DNA from: Pseudoneurospora amorphoporcata | Lineage: Eukaryota; Ascomycota; Sordariomycetes; Sordariales; Sordariaceae | Assembly: GCA_033297205.1 (NCBI GenBank) | Contig: MU859063.1 | Location: 367,680-431,679, forward strand | DNA: 64,000 nucleotides | Direction of reading: 5' to 3' | Part shown: positions 40,417-53,400 of the stretch, one piece after another | How the letters are laid out: each line of letters starts with the position of its first letter | Numbering within the stretch: the stretch's first letter is position 1 | Program-made: the position numbers and the translations under genes | The notes under the pieces: model-generated | Seen by the model: the letters and a program-made list of their open reading frames with translations, nothing else | Told to the model about the DNA's origin: nothing | Database searches by the model: none

Positions 40417-43400
40417 AGTGATGTGTGATATTCGTAGGTTTCGTTCGTTCCACTAGGTAGATGTTGCGATACTAGGTACCGGCAGGGTCGGGTGTCGCAA
40501 AGCAATGCGGCCCGGGGAGACGGATGACGCAGCTGGGGTGGAATGGGACGCTCAAGGCGGCTTGCCGTAGATGAGTGCGATGCGAGATGATCCAGCGACA
40601 CAGGGCGAGAGTGCGCTGGGAGGGACCACAATGCGGGGTGGTCCACACGTTGTATAAGCGGCAGCGACGGAGCTTGTTTTGACGAAGATGACCGGTGGGG
40701 TTAAACCGTCAGGGCGAGCGTGCTGATGACGATGCGAGATAGTTGCCGAGAGCCGGATAGGTCGGTAAGATGTTCGGGAATAAGATGGCGTCTTGTATTT
40801 AAAGTAGGTAGAGAGGTGGTCGGCGACTCGGATGTGTCAGGAATTGTGGCCGAATTGACTTGAATAGGCGGACGGGCGCAAGAGTTGGTTGGTGGGCGGA
40901 TAGTCCGAACTTAATCGAAAGGATGGTGAGAGTCTGGAATGTCGTGGACAACCAACGTTTCGGGTGCGTGCGTCTTAGCTGCTGTCGGAGAGCGCACAGA
41001 TGCAGGGCTGACGGGAATGATGAACGGACCCCCCTTTTTTTTTTTTTTTTTTTTTTTCAGTTGGTTGTAGACGGGAATTGCGTTTAAAGGATTCCGAGAG
41101 ATGGAAGAAGAAGACGACAACGGGAGGCGGCACAGGCAGTCATCAGCGCGCGGGGTCTGGGAAGGATCGCCAATTGGTTCAAATTATATCCCAAAGATCA
41201 AAGAGGGCTGGAAGAGTGGAAGGCTGTTGGATGATATGGAAATGGATGGATGCTCTCAATTCCTCAACTGCCCCGAGAGACTGCCCGCTCGATGTCGGCG
41301 GCGGGGGCAAAGGCTTTGCAGTTACAATGAATCCCCGCCATTGGAGGCTGATCCACTCTGCTTGTCAAAAACCACTACACTAAAAAGACGCAACCCACTC
41401 GGCGACTCCTCTCACCATTCTCAATTCCGTCCTCATTGCAACCGACCCTTGTACTCCTCGCCGGTTTCTTTTTGCACCTGCAGGTCTGGATTTACCATTG
41501 GTCATTTTGTACCTTTTGCCTGGGGAAGTGGAGGCACACGAGACAACCCCCCGTGACTCCAGCTCCCGCCGTCAGTCAGTCCTCCCATGTTCCCGTCCTT
41601 TGTTCAGTCTGACAGTGCGGGTACATCCCGAACTTGTTTCCTTCCGTGAGGGCGAACAAGGAGTTTGCGCAGACGCCGGAGAGGCAGCGGTGGTTGATTC
41701 AAACAAAACATAAGCTGTGAAGGCTCAAAGTGTCTGTTGCCTGCTACGGAACTTGTCAGAGTAGGCATGTAGACTAAACACCAAGACAGCCCAGTGACCG
41801 ATGACGGAAGCCCAAGAAACGCCGGGATGTGAAGGGAATGAACTTCGGCAATGCTCCAACTTCCATTTTTTCCAGGCCGGACACATGCGCTCTTAGTTCG
41901 AGTAACATTACGGAAGTCACCGAGCGGGGTAGAATCCAAACGTTCACAATACCAAGAAAGAATATCCAGTTGACCATATGCAGTGAGCTCTACAAACAGC
42001 TTCGTTCGCTGATATTGATCATTTAACCTTCTTACGTATCTAATTCACTTTCGAAGCTTGTCAGCATTCTTAACGTTATAAAGTTCAACGGATCAGCAAT
42101 TATCCTTCAAATGCCGAGGAATGTTCGGCTTTCTTTCGCAGTGGGGCAGTCAGACACTGGTGCGATTCACAACTTAGCCAAGCGAGCCAAGCTCTCTTTC
42201 TGTTCGGTTTATGCGGAGCAACTGTCCTCTTCATCAGACACCCTTTACCAAGGCCATCTGGTTATCTCAGGACAATCAGACACTTCTCAACTTGGGGCTT
42301 GATGGACTTTTCACCAAACACTGCCGCCTATGACCAACCCGTTTTGACCCCCTTTCCGCAACATGTTTTCAAGAGACAAGAGAGTGCAGTAAGAGACAGG
42401 AAACATCCGTGCGGAAAGACGCACGGCCCGTCGAGCTGTCTCATTTTACCTTTGCTCTTGTGACCATTCAGTTATCTCGGGGTTTCTCTATGAAGCCTGC
42501 CGTAACCAGTCATTTGGCCTCGATCAAATGGATCGTCACCGCTCTTCAATCGATAGCCTGAAACGATATGATCACAGCCTCACAAGAAAATTGGGATGTT
42601 GCTGGAGTTTCGAGACGAGAGCAATCAATGGCATACGACCTGACGTCAATCAGCAAAGCGATTGGCAGCTGGCGGCGATAAACATCGGTCATCGATGTTG
42701 TGTGTTGGGGAGATGACGGGAGTGGTCTGTGCGTTTTATCTATTACCGGTGAGACGGTGAGGGTGGTCTGTCGGGTCGGTGTGCCTACACCGAGATCTCG
42801 GACTTGGCGCACTCCGAAACTCCTCTCTTTCACCTTGCAACGCCTGTTGTCACTCGCAAACGACTGACTAACACTTACATCGCCGACGACGTGCTGTGTT
42901 GTTTCAGCACATAAATCACACGCTTTCCCGGAATTCTAGGTTTGATTCGTTTCCATGCGTTGGAACTTTATGCTAGCAGAGGTCGTGCACTAAGGTATTT
43001 TATCACCAGAGATGCAAGTGCATTCATGGACTTAGAAAGCGCAGGTCCCGAATTCGACAGTCTCGTTGCGACGTTCGGGCCTCGTCCCTTAATCAACTTC
43101 AAAGCACTATCAACAGGTAAATTACCCATTTTTGTAGCGTAACAGGTCTCATTCCTGTTAGAACCGCTCTGGCCAAGCTGCAAAGGCAGAAAAACCACCA
43201 GCACTACGTCCAACTTATATGTGTGGTTTATAGACTCGTAGGTCCGCTGCATACACATTGCAGTTATGAGTCACAAGAATTTACTTGAACGTTTCATTCA
43301 TTGCTTTGACGGGGAGGGTTCCCCTGAGGTTCTTACCTAGATCCCACTAGGTACGGCTGATGCTTGCCTTTAGTGGTTGCGTAGCCACATAGCTGTCGGA

Positions 43401-44174
43401 GGAACTCGCCATGAAACTCCATGTCATCGTTGATGCAGGTGGTCCTCACTGACGATAGCACGATTTCGACTTGATGATGTTGGCGAACCTTTCTTGTATG
43501 TTCTTGTCGAGTCTTGGTGAGGGACAGTAGGGAGGGTTCGTCGGCAAGGTTGATGCGTGAGAAACCCGCCGCACTTCGCAAACTACCGGTACAATTTTTA
43601 CCTGCCCGACCTCTTGCAGCGGGCATACATGATGGTTGTTTTCTTTGGTCGAAGGCACACGTTTCCAAAAGTCGAAAGTCTATAAACTGGAGTTCCCTGT
43701 CCCTTAATTCGACTCCGACTTAATCCCCTCTTCTTCACTCCTCATCGACCACCATCAGCTGCATGACTCGATCAGACTCAACAACTCTCGAAATTGCTAC
43801 CTTATATCTGGGAAGCCTGACATTTCGTTCATCTCCCAATCCTTCGACGATACCTACCTTCAGCTTCGGTATCCATTCTTGCACACAAAGGAACCAACTC
43901 AACCGACACCCTACTACAACAACCAACCAGAAGAGTGTTCTTCTAACATCCTGTCTGCTTCATTCAAGAGCTTACCAACGTAGGACACACACTTGCTGAT
44001 CTTATCAACCAAACTTTGCTGACTGGCAGCGAAAAACAAGTCCAGCAACTGGGGCAACTAAACCAAGCTCACTCATAAGCGCGCTACGACGCATCACACG
44101 AACGACGAACGACTGCAGTATCGCTCATCTTGAATCGCACTATCAACACATCAGACCCCAGAAGTGGTATTCTC
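40417..44174. other. 3.8-kb gene-poor spacer
   Basis: The longest non-coding stretch in the window. It holds the NMNAT promoter (left) and a C/A-rich leader of the following gene (from about 43720). A T23 run lies at 41035-41057. A 151-codon plus frame (41101-41556) has an ATG but no codon bias and no domain. No RNA gene or transposon recognised. Base composition is not extreme enough by eye to call heavy RIP. Confidence 0.45.
41035..41057. repeat. T23 homopolymer tract
   Basis: Twenty-three consecutive T preceded by six C and followed by CAG, so it resembles a very long polypyrimidine tract plus acceptor, without an identified exon behind it. Confidence 0.9.
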
Positions 44175-44807
44175 ATGCTCCTCGCCATCATGGTCGACGA
44201 TATACAACTCAGGCACGAGCGGCGTCGCGACAAGCTCGAAAGGCAAGAACACATCCGCGCCGCGCGGGCGGAAAATTGGTCGGAAGAAGCCTCAGAGAGG
44301 TATTCCATCTCAGCCCCAGAGACATTGCCAGTGCTCTACAGTTGTCCGACTTCTGTCTTCCGTGTCTTTGGGACCATGGCCACGAGAGACTCCTCCTACG
44401 TCTACCTCCGCGGTGACCTCCCGTTGGCCCTGTCAATCATCCGGAACCGTCCCGTCGTGCCCCGACCCGATCCCCAAACCACAATCCCTAACCGCCACGA
44501 CCAGGACGGCAACAATTCGGTCGGGCTAGAGATACCCGGCATTCTTCTTTCTTATGGTAGTGATCTGAGAAGAATCTGGATCGAGGCAGCACTCGAGGGT
44601 TGCGTCCGGGAACGTTCCGTCAAGCCCGAAGGCGAACTCTGCAAGGCGTTCGCCAGCTTGGACGGCCGGGACAGCATCGACTTGGTCGAGATACACGTAC
44701 CCCGTCTCCGTGATTCAATGTATCATTTCTGGATTTCGGTGGCGTCAGCGCTCAAGAGCTACTTGAACGCCAACGACAATCAATTAGTTTCGAGCGCGTG
44801 GCTTTAG
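44175..44807 (+). CDS. Hypothetical protein (210 aa), orphan
   Basis: Intact frame with clear C-ending codon bias (for example GTC, CTC, ATC, CGC and GAC predominate), unlike other long open frames in the neighbouring spacer. The frame opens at a TTG (44130), and the first ATG is at 44175, with another at 44190. No recognised domain. The protein starts with a charged helix (LRHERRRDKLERQEHIRA), continues with mixed strand/helix sequence (VFRVFG, LRGDLPLALSIIRN), a Pro-rich linker, and ends in helices (LRRIWIEAALEGC, FWISVASALKSYL). No signal peptide or transmembrane segment. Preceded by a C/A-rich leader. It may be lineage-restricted. Confidence 0.68.
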   Translation: MLLAIMVDDIQLRHERRRDKLERQEHIRAARAENWSEEASERYSISAPETLPVLYSCPTSVFRVFGTMATRDSSYVYLRGDLPLALSIIRNRPVVPRPDPQTTIPNRHDQDGNNSVGLEIPGILLSYGSDLRRIWIEAALEGCVRERSVKPEGELCKAFASLDGRDSIDLVEIHVPRLRDSMYHFWISVASALKSYLNANDNQLVSSAWL

Positions 44808-45924
44808 CAAAGCCATTACGAGTTAATAGACGTATGTGCTATGTACAAGGGACCCAGCTTTTCTGCCGAGGAATCGATCCATAATTCATGACGGAAGAAA
44901 CCTGGAAGGCTTGGTGGCCAGTGTGTTTAGGAAGGAATCTTTAGTGCTCCATGCAGCAGTGGAAGGTAAGCCTTTAAAGGCACTGCTCATTTGCATATAG
45001 GTACGCTAGTGATGGATAAGTTGGTCAGGAAGTCAGATTTGGGGGGCTTTTGAGGCTTTTGGATGTTTTCTTATGCCTCAATTGTTAACAGAATAGAAAC
45101 TTCGGTGGACTTAGCTCACGGTGTTCGAGCGGTAGTTTTATGGCTATCATTTGACCTGGTTGTTGTTATACAAGCTTCTTGCAAATGCGATTTCGTTCAA
45201 GTTTCACAGGTGCTGCTTTCGTTGTGACTCAATCATAGTCCGAAATAACTTTTTTCTTCAAAAGCGAATCAAAACAATGCTTTCTTGATATTCTACATCA
45301 GCCCGTGATACAGACTACCTACGTTAACTTGGATATGGTACATGCATGCAGGGAAGATGCTCGTCTTAGGCGTGTACCATGAGCTGCGAAGCTCACTTGG
45401 ACACTTGCGTAAAGATTCCGGTAAGTGACTTCCTTCCTTGTCTCACACCGTTCCCAGCTATGACAGATCCAAGAATGCACATAAATTTTTAGGTATTCGC
45501 CATACCTCCGTGGGGAACAACGTGAAATCAAACGACGTGGATGACGGGAATGAGTTCTTAACGTGACAGCTCTCACCCCCTTTCCAAGTAAACATGTGGC
45601 AGTGCTGATAGCCACAGAGCGTGTGAGCCACATTTTGAAGAGTCAGTAGTGTACAGTAGCATACCCGCCTAGAGGTACTGTGACGTTTGACTCACCCCGC
45701 CAGCCCGCTGTAGGCCCCGGTTAACGGCACCGAGTCGAAAAATTACCCCGCTGTGGGTTCAAGTTTGTTTGTCAATTGAATCGCGACCAACGCCAGTGTC
45801 GCCTCTAGAAAAAAAATTAGACGCCCTCCCCTTGCAACTCGCCCTTTGAGAAAAGTCGCAACTTGTATTTGCGCATCGTTTGTAGCTTGTCCTTTCATCC
45901 CGGACAGCAATATACACGATAACC
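44808..45924. other. Spacer before lysyl-tRNA synthetase
   Basis: About 1.1 kb: 3' region of the orphan gene, AT-rich middle, then the promoter and C-rich leader of the synthetase from about 45820. No gene recognised. Confidence 0.5.
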
Positions 45925-47982
45925 ATGGCGGATTCCAGTGCGACCACCCCCGCGGCCCCGGCCGAGCAGCTCGCCAACCTCCATCTCGACGAGGTCACCG
46001 GAGAACACATCTCCAAGAGCGAGCTCAAGAAGCGTCAGAAGCAGCGCCAGAAAGAGGCCGAGAAGGCTGCCAAGGCTGCCGCTGCTCCTCCCAAGGCTAC
46101 CTCCAGCAAGCCCAAGAACGCTGCCGGCGGCGAGGAGGACCTCAACCCCAACCAGTACTACGAGATCCGTACCCGTCAGGTCAACGAGCTGCTCAAGAAC
46201 CCCGAGACCAACCCATACCCTCACAAGTTCCAGGTCGACTACGATGACTTCAAGTTTGTCGAGGAGTTCGGCTCCCTCAAGACCGGCGAGACCCTCCCCG
46301 AGAAGGAGCTCAGGATCGCTGGCCGTATCTACAACATCCGTACTGCCGGTTCCAAGCTGATCTTTTACGGTATGGGTTTCTGTTGGTCGTGAAGGGGAAG
46401 GAGTGTTTGCGCTAACCCGGGTGTGATGCGCAACAGATATCCGCACCTCTGCCGACACCAAGAGCATTGGTACCCGTATGCAGGTCGTCTGCCAGGCTCA
46501 GTTGGCCAAGGAGGGCGGTGTTCCCTTTGAGAAGCAGCACGCCCACCTCCGCCGCGGTGATATCATCGGCATCGTTGGTTTCCCCGGCCGCACGAACCCC
46601 AAGAACCTCAAGGAGGGTGAGCAGGGTGAGCTTTCCGTCTTCGCGACCGAGGTTCAGCTTCTCAGCCCTTGCTTGCACATGCTTCCCAGTGTCCGCTACC
46701 CCTTCGCCGATGCTGAGCAGAGAGCGCGCATGAGGTACCTCGACATGCTCTGGAACGACAGGAGCCGTGAGACACTCTGGCAGCGCAGCAGAATGGTTCG
46801 CTACATCCGCGACTTCTTCCACGAGCGCCGCTTCATCGAGGTCGAGACCCCGATGATGCACGCCATTGCCGGTGGTGCCACCGCCCTTCCCTTCGTCACC
46901 CACCACAACGACCTCGACATGGACATGTTCATGCGTGTCGCCCCCGAGCTCTTCCTCAAGAAGATGATTGTCGGTCAGTTCGGCAAGGTTTTCGAGATGG
47001 GCAAGAACTTCAGAAACGAGGGCATCGATCTCACCCACAACCCCGAGTTCACCTCTATCGAGTTCTACTGGGCGTACGCTGATGTGTACGACCTGATGTC
47101 CATCACCGAGGAGCTCGTCTCTTCGCTCGTCAAGGAGCTTACCGGCTCTTACAAGACCAAGTTCACCAACCAGCACGGCGAGACGTACGACGTCAACTGG
47201 GAGGCCCCCTGGCGCCGCGTGGAGATGATTCCCGCCCTCGAGGAGGCCACGGGCGAGAAGTTCCCCCCTTACGACCAGCTCCACACCGACGAGACCAACG
47301 CCTTCCTCCAGAAGGTGTGCAAGAAGATGAACGTCGAGTGCCCGCCACCCCTCACCAACGCTCGCATGATTGACAAGCTCACCGGCGAGTTCATCGAGGA
47401 GACCTGCATCAACCCCACCTTCATTCTCGAGCACCCCCAGATGATGTCTCCTCTGGCCAAGTACCATCGCTCCAAGAACGGTCTCTGCGAGCGTTTTGAG
47501 GCCTTTGTCTGCAAGAAGGAGATTGCCAACGCCTACACCGAGTTGAACAACCCCTTCGACCAGAGACTCCGCTTCGAGGAGCAGGCTCGCCAGAAGGACC
47601 AGGGTGATGACGAGGCTCAGCTCGTTGACGAGAGCTTCCTCAACGCCCTCGAGTACGGCCGTATGTATACCCCTAAGATGGAACTTTGTGTGCTTGTGAA
47701 AGAACTGCTGCTAAAACGTTATGTCTACAGTGCCGCCCACCGGTGGCTGGGGTCTCGGTATCGACCGTCTTGCCATGTTCCTGACTGATAACTACTCTAT
47801 TCGTGAGGTTCTTGCGTTTCCCTTCCTTCGTGAGGAGAAGACGGCGCACAAGGAGAAGTTTGCTGCCGAGGTTGTTGATGTCCAGCCCCTTCCTGTGGAG
47901 GAAGTTCGTAAGTTTGCCCCATTTCCGAGCGTGAATCATGGTGTTCAGGTAGCTAACTTGTTTCCGTACAGCCCGCAAGTAA
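45925..47982 (+). CDS. Cytosolic lysyl-tRNA synthetase (class II)
   Basis: Charges tRNA-Lys with lysine. Four exons: 45925-46369, 46437-47660, 47731-47907 and 47972-47982, total 618 residues. Introns of 67, 70 and 64 nt have clear GCTAAC or CTAAA branch sites. The N-terminal Lys/Ala-rich helix (SKSELKKRQKQRQKEAEKAAK) is the eukaryotic tRNA-binding extension. The OB-fold anticodon domain (about 120-230) precedes the catalytic domain with motif 1 (IEVETPMM), motif 2 (GKNFRNEGIDLTHNPEFT) and motif 3 (GWGLGIDRLAMF). No mitochondrial presequence is evident. The last exon is only 11 nt and encodes the end of PRK plus the stop. If intron 3 is retained the frame continues to 47990 with a different tail. 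Confidence 0.96.
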
Positions 47983-50445
47983 ATGTCTAAATCTCGTAGC
48001 CTAGTCTAGATGACATGTCAATGGATACCTTGGATGAATGAATATGACATGGGACTGGGCTTGTTTTCTTGCTTTTCATGGAAAAATGAAACAAAAAATA
48101 GGCAGTGTCGACGGATGTCAAAGTGATGAATGAAAAACAAATCTACAAACACAACAACAGCGATCGATCCTAAAGGATGGTGAGATGAATGATATCCAGC
48201 AGGTATTCCACTTGAGACCATGATCGAGAGGCGTAGCCTCTTGAAAAAGCTTGGGATAACGTCCTTACGGTGCTGTTGTCTTGTCGACCCTTTCGACATA
48301 TCAAAAAGTCTCCGCCAGCGACAACCACTCACTGAACATGTTTCAGATCTACACTAACAGCACATGTGGTACATCTCACACGATATCTCAAGAGCCGCCC
48401 AGAGTCATGGAGCTCCGTACAACGGTAATAATTCTATGAAGCCAAGCACTCATATCGCCCCTGAGAATACTCGCAGCACTAGCCAACAGCAAAGAACAGC
48501 AAAAGGAGTCGAGATCTTGATAGGGCTTGGCGGATTCCGAGATCTCGCCGGATCGTACCCGATTGGGGAAAAGCGGGGTTGGTTACCGGAGGTTAAACTC
48601 GGTCGTGAGTGGATGATTTGAGTTGCAGCAGAATTGCGTGGCAGTGGATACCCGAGGAAAAGCATAAAGTGGGGGAAACGGGCCGGAAGTGGAAAAGGTG
48701 ACAGAAGAAGTTGGGTTAAATTATTTTCCTAGTATCAAGTTGATGAAATGGAAACATGGAGTCCGCTGTCAAAATTGGGTCGGTCTGAGAGGCGTGATGA
48801 GACGGACGGTGAGTCTGGAACATGACATCGTGAAAAGAGCCGCAATATGGGACTGCCATGGGTGGGATAGGTGAGAAGGAGAGAAGTCCGACGAAAGTGA
48901 TCTGAATGTGCACGTTCATCCCGTCCACTCAGTCTAGTGTACAGTATTTTACATGGTACGTGATGCACGTCACGCATACCTACATTGCCCAGGACAACGT
49001 CTGACGCAGTCATGGCAGTGCTCTGGAAACGGCAGCAACGACAGCACATGGGATATTCTATGGATTTGATATACAACACTGCCACAACCACGTGGGCTTG
49101 AGGAACCCGACACAAGCGATGTGCTGTGCTCGGTTCCGTCGTTCTGGCTGAATGTATCATGTAAGAAAAAAAACAAGGTCCCAAAAAGGAATGATGGGTA
49201 TCACAAAGTGAACCCTTCCAGATCGGGTATTCGTTTCGTTGGAGTCTTGGAGACGCCAAGAACGGTTGGAGGGGGTCGATGACGGGTCGGTTGTGGGTTG
49301 TTACACCCGGACACTTTTTTCTCGAATCTCGGGGCATCCAGTTCCCTGCTTGTCCAGTGTTTTGCTTGTACATGGCGAGTTGTCCGTGTTACGTGCTTTG
49401 CGCTCGTCAGTCGTCAGTCAGTCGGTTCAAGTTGACGACTACGGTTTATTCTTATCCCCGGTTCCTTGTCCTATGTACAGTAGACATTTGGCGGAGAACT
49501 TCATGAAGGAAAAATAAAGAAGAAGGGGTCGACAAACAAGGAAAGGAAATGGAGATATGAAGAAATGGAGAAGAGAGTGGGCAAAAAGGGCACAGAAAAA
49601 AAAATAAAGCTAAGACAATATGGGGACTAAGCCTCCCTTTTCGTTCTTGGCTGAATGTTAATGGCACCCATTTTGCATTGGTCGCATTTGTCGCATTCGT
49701 ATACTATAACTGAACCTTGGAAATCGAGCCGAGCAGAGACGTATTCAGGTATCTTTGATTGATACTGTGTGATGGTCGACAGGGAACCAGTGGGCTGGAT
49801 TCCGTTCGTCCTCCAACCATTCTTTTCTTTCTCCCTTCCCCCCCCATCCAATCCCTCGGTCCCTCCATCTCAAACCCAAACCTTATTACTAGAGGTACTT
49901 TGATATCATGGCTTGATTGATACATTTCTATTTTTGTATCGTCCATTCATTTTCTTTCTTTCTTTTTCCGACATTGTCTCATCCACCACGGTTTCGCATC
50001 TTACACGCCAAAAGTTAATCTCCTTCGGAGCTCTGCGCCGACACACACACACACGTCAGACGATTCGACGACATCATTCATGTCGTGGCACCTACACTAT
50101 CTTCGGCAACCAAACCCCTGCATAGACCATAGCTCCACGAAAAAAGACAGGACTATAATACCATTCCTCGTGGCTTCGCGACGCTGATCGCATTTATCAC
50201 TACGCCAACCAGCAAGGACAAAACACGTCGTGTCGCTTGGAATAGAGATAGAGAGAGAGGGAGAGAGCACGGCTATCATTGCGATCGCGCTTCCTGTTCA
50301 GTTGGAATCGGCGGTGATTAACGGCCTATCTCGACAGGGGGAAATCGGGAAGCTGGTGCAAAGGGGGAGGAATAACATTCCAACCACCTCGGTTGAACAA
50401 AGGGGAAGGACAAGAAGGAGAAGAGCAGAAGGGTCAACCGCCAAC
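47983..50445. other. 2.5-kb spacer between KRS and ABCA genes
   Basis: Holds the synthetase 3' region and the ABCA promoter and leader. A GA-rich tract lies near 50246-50268 and an (AC)n patch near 50041-50053. A 212-codon minus frame (48735-49373) starts with ATG but has no codon bias or recognisable domain and is not called. Confidence 0.45.
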
Positions 50446-53400
50446 ATGGCGATAATAAGCCAAACATGGACGCTCACGCGCAAGAACCTGCTTATCGTCC
50501 TTCACCGACACACCACCGCCACCGTCATCCGCGCTTTTGTTCTTCCCGTCATCATCGTCGCCTTCCTCAGTTTCGCCAAGAACCTCTTCGTCCCCTACGC
50601 CGTCTTCGGCATCAGCCATGTCCATCCTGTGCGCTCCCTCGCCGACGGCCTGCAAGCCTCCAGCGGAACCGGCCGCAACACTGTCGCCTTTGTCAACAAC
50701 GGTCTGCGCGGCGGAGAGATCGATCGGGTTATTGAAGAACTGGCCACCATTGTTCGTGATGCCGGCAAGAACGCCTCCATTGCCGAATCCGAGCAGGAAT
50801 TGGTTCTGACCTGTCGCGCCTCGTTGCGCGGCGTCACCCCATGCTATGGCGCTGTCGTCTTCCACTCTTCGCCTGATGAGGGCCCCGGTGGTATTTGGAA
50901 CTATACCCTCCGTGCTGATAGCGCGTTGGGCACCGGAAAGATCAACGTCGACAAGGATGACAATGACGCCCAGGTTTATATGCTTCCTCTACAGCGCGCT
51001 GTTGATACTGCCATCACCCGCAATGGCCGGTACAAGCTGCCCGAGAGACAGGACGAATTCCCCTTCACCTCGCTGACCAAGGAAGAGCGCGCCGATCGTG
51101 TCAGACAGCTGTATCAAAAGACCATATATAACGTTTTGGGCGTTACCTTCCTCATCAGCGTCATCGGTGTCTGCTACCATCTGGTTGGCTTCATGGCTTC
51201 GGAGCGTGAGACGGACATGTCGACTTTGGTGGAGGCCATGATGTTTACCAAGAGAACCTGGGAGGGCCAGGCTGCGCGTCTGCTGTCGTATCATCTCGGC
51301 TTCACCATCCTGTACCTGCCTGGCTACGTGGTCAGCTCCATCATCATGTGGGCGGCCGTCTTCAAGACAAGCAGCATTGGTATCCTCATCATCTACCATG
51401 TCCTTGCTGGTCTGTCGCTGGCTTCCTTTTCTATCTTGGGCGCTGCCTTCTTCAAAAAGGCACAGCTTAGCGGTATCTCCATCGTCATTCTCTACATCCT
51501 GCTCGGTGTCATTGCTCAGATCGTCACAGCACCCAAGACCGCCACCGTTGTCGTCCTCAGCTTGTTGTTCATGCCTTGCAACTACGTCTACTTCATCTCA
51601 TACCTGGCTCGCTTTGAGGCCAAGGAGATGGCGACCAATCTGGGCAAGAGTGCTCCTGAAAGCCCCTCGCAAGTAGCCGGTATTGTGCTTTGGATCTTCC
51701 TCATCGTTCAGATTTTTGTCTACCCCATTCTCGGTGCCATGATCGAGAGGTACCTCCACGGAACGACTTCTTCCACCCGCAACATCATCTACGGCGAGAA
51801 CTCGGAGCTGGGACCCGACAACGCTGTCCAGCTGGATGGATTCACCAAGATTTACAGGCCGGGCGCTCTCCGCAACATGTTCTCGTTCCTGTCCAAGCCG
51901 AGAGAACCCGTCGTTGCTGTCAATGGCTTGACCCTCACTGCCCGTCGCGGTCAGATCCTCGCTCTGTAAGTTCAAAAGCCACGTGCATCCCGCTGTTGTC
52001 CCTTTGCTTTTAACAGCTGCTAACTAGAAGAACAGGCTCGGAGCCAACGGTAGTGGAAAGTCTACAACGCTGGATACTATTGCTGGCATCAACAAGCTTT
52101 CCAGCGGCAACATCACCATCGACGGCACCGGCGGTCTCGGCATTGCTCCTCAGAAGAACGTCCTCTGGGACGAGCTCACGGTCGAGGAACATCTTCGCAT
52201 CTTCAACCGGCTCAAGTCCCCCAGCCAGCTCGCCACCAAGGAGGAGATCTTGGGACTTATTCGGGGTGTTGACCTCGCCCAAAAGATTAACGCTAGATCC
52301 GGTACTCTCTCTGGAGGTCAGAAGCGCAAGCTTCAGCTCGGAATGATGTTGACAGGTGGCTCCGCCGTCTGCTGCGTTGATGAAGTCTCCAGCGGTATCG
52401 ACCCCCTCTCTCGTCGCAAGATCTGGGATATCCTCCTTGCTGAGCGTGGTCGGCGTACCATGATCCTCACCACTCATTTCCTGGACGAGGCCGATCTCCT
52501 CGCTGACCACATCGCCATCATGTCCAAGGGCACGCTCCGCGCCGAGGGCTCCTCAGTCGAACTCAAGAACCGCATGGGTGGTGGATACAGAATCCATCTG
52601 AACAACGCCAAGTATATCACGAATTCGCCCGACGTCTCTGGCGTGCAGAAGAAGGTTTCCCCCGAGGAGATTACCTACATCGCTTCCAGCTCAGCCTCTG
52701 CTGCTTCGGTTATCAAGAGGTTGGAGGCTGCTGGCATCTCGGACTATCGCTTCTCTGGACCCACTATCGAGGATGTGTTCTTGCAGCTTGCTGAGGAGAT
52801 CCGGGCGGAGGATGGCCCGAGACTCGACCAGTTCCAAAGCACCGACGCTGTCATTGCCGCACGACGGAGTACCGAGAAGCAGTCTTCGAACGAGATAGTT
52901 AACGACGCCCCTGTGGATGACACAACCAAGCCTGGTCTCAACCTCTTGTCTGGTCAGCGTATCGGATACCTCAAGCAGGGCGTCGTTCTGTTCCGCAAGA
53001 GGATGACTATCCTCAAGCGCAACTGGTTCCCTATTTTTGCTGTATTCCTTATTCCTATTATTGCTTCTGGATTGGTTACTCTGTTCGTCAAGGGCAAGGA
53101 CCCTGTTGGCTGCAACCCGGCCGATCAGTCTTCTCGTCGTGTTGCGATGAACCTCTTCGCTTCCGACTTTGACCTCTACATGGTTGCCGGTCCGTCGGAC
53201 AAGTTCTCGACTAACAACCTCGCCAGTCTTTTTGCTCCCATCTATATGGCTGCCCAGGGCAACGCTACCAGCAGCGGCATGAATCCCCTGAGCCTGTTCA
53301 AGGACATCACGCTGGTTGACACCCTGGATGAGTTCAACTCTGCTGTGGTGCAGTACCGCAAGGACATCACTCCCGCCGCTATCTGGCTTGGAGACGACAG

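Noticed and set aside
48735..49373. 212-codon minus-strand open frame
   Set aside because: ATG start but no third-position bias, Cys/His/Arg-rich random-looking composition, no domain, and it sits in a promoter-bearing spacer.
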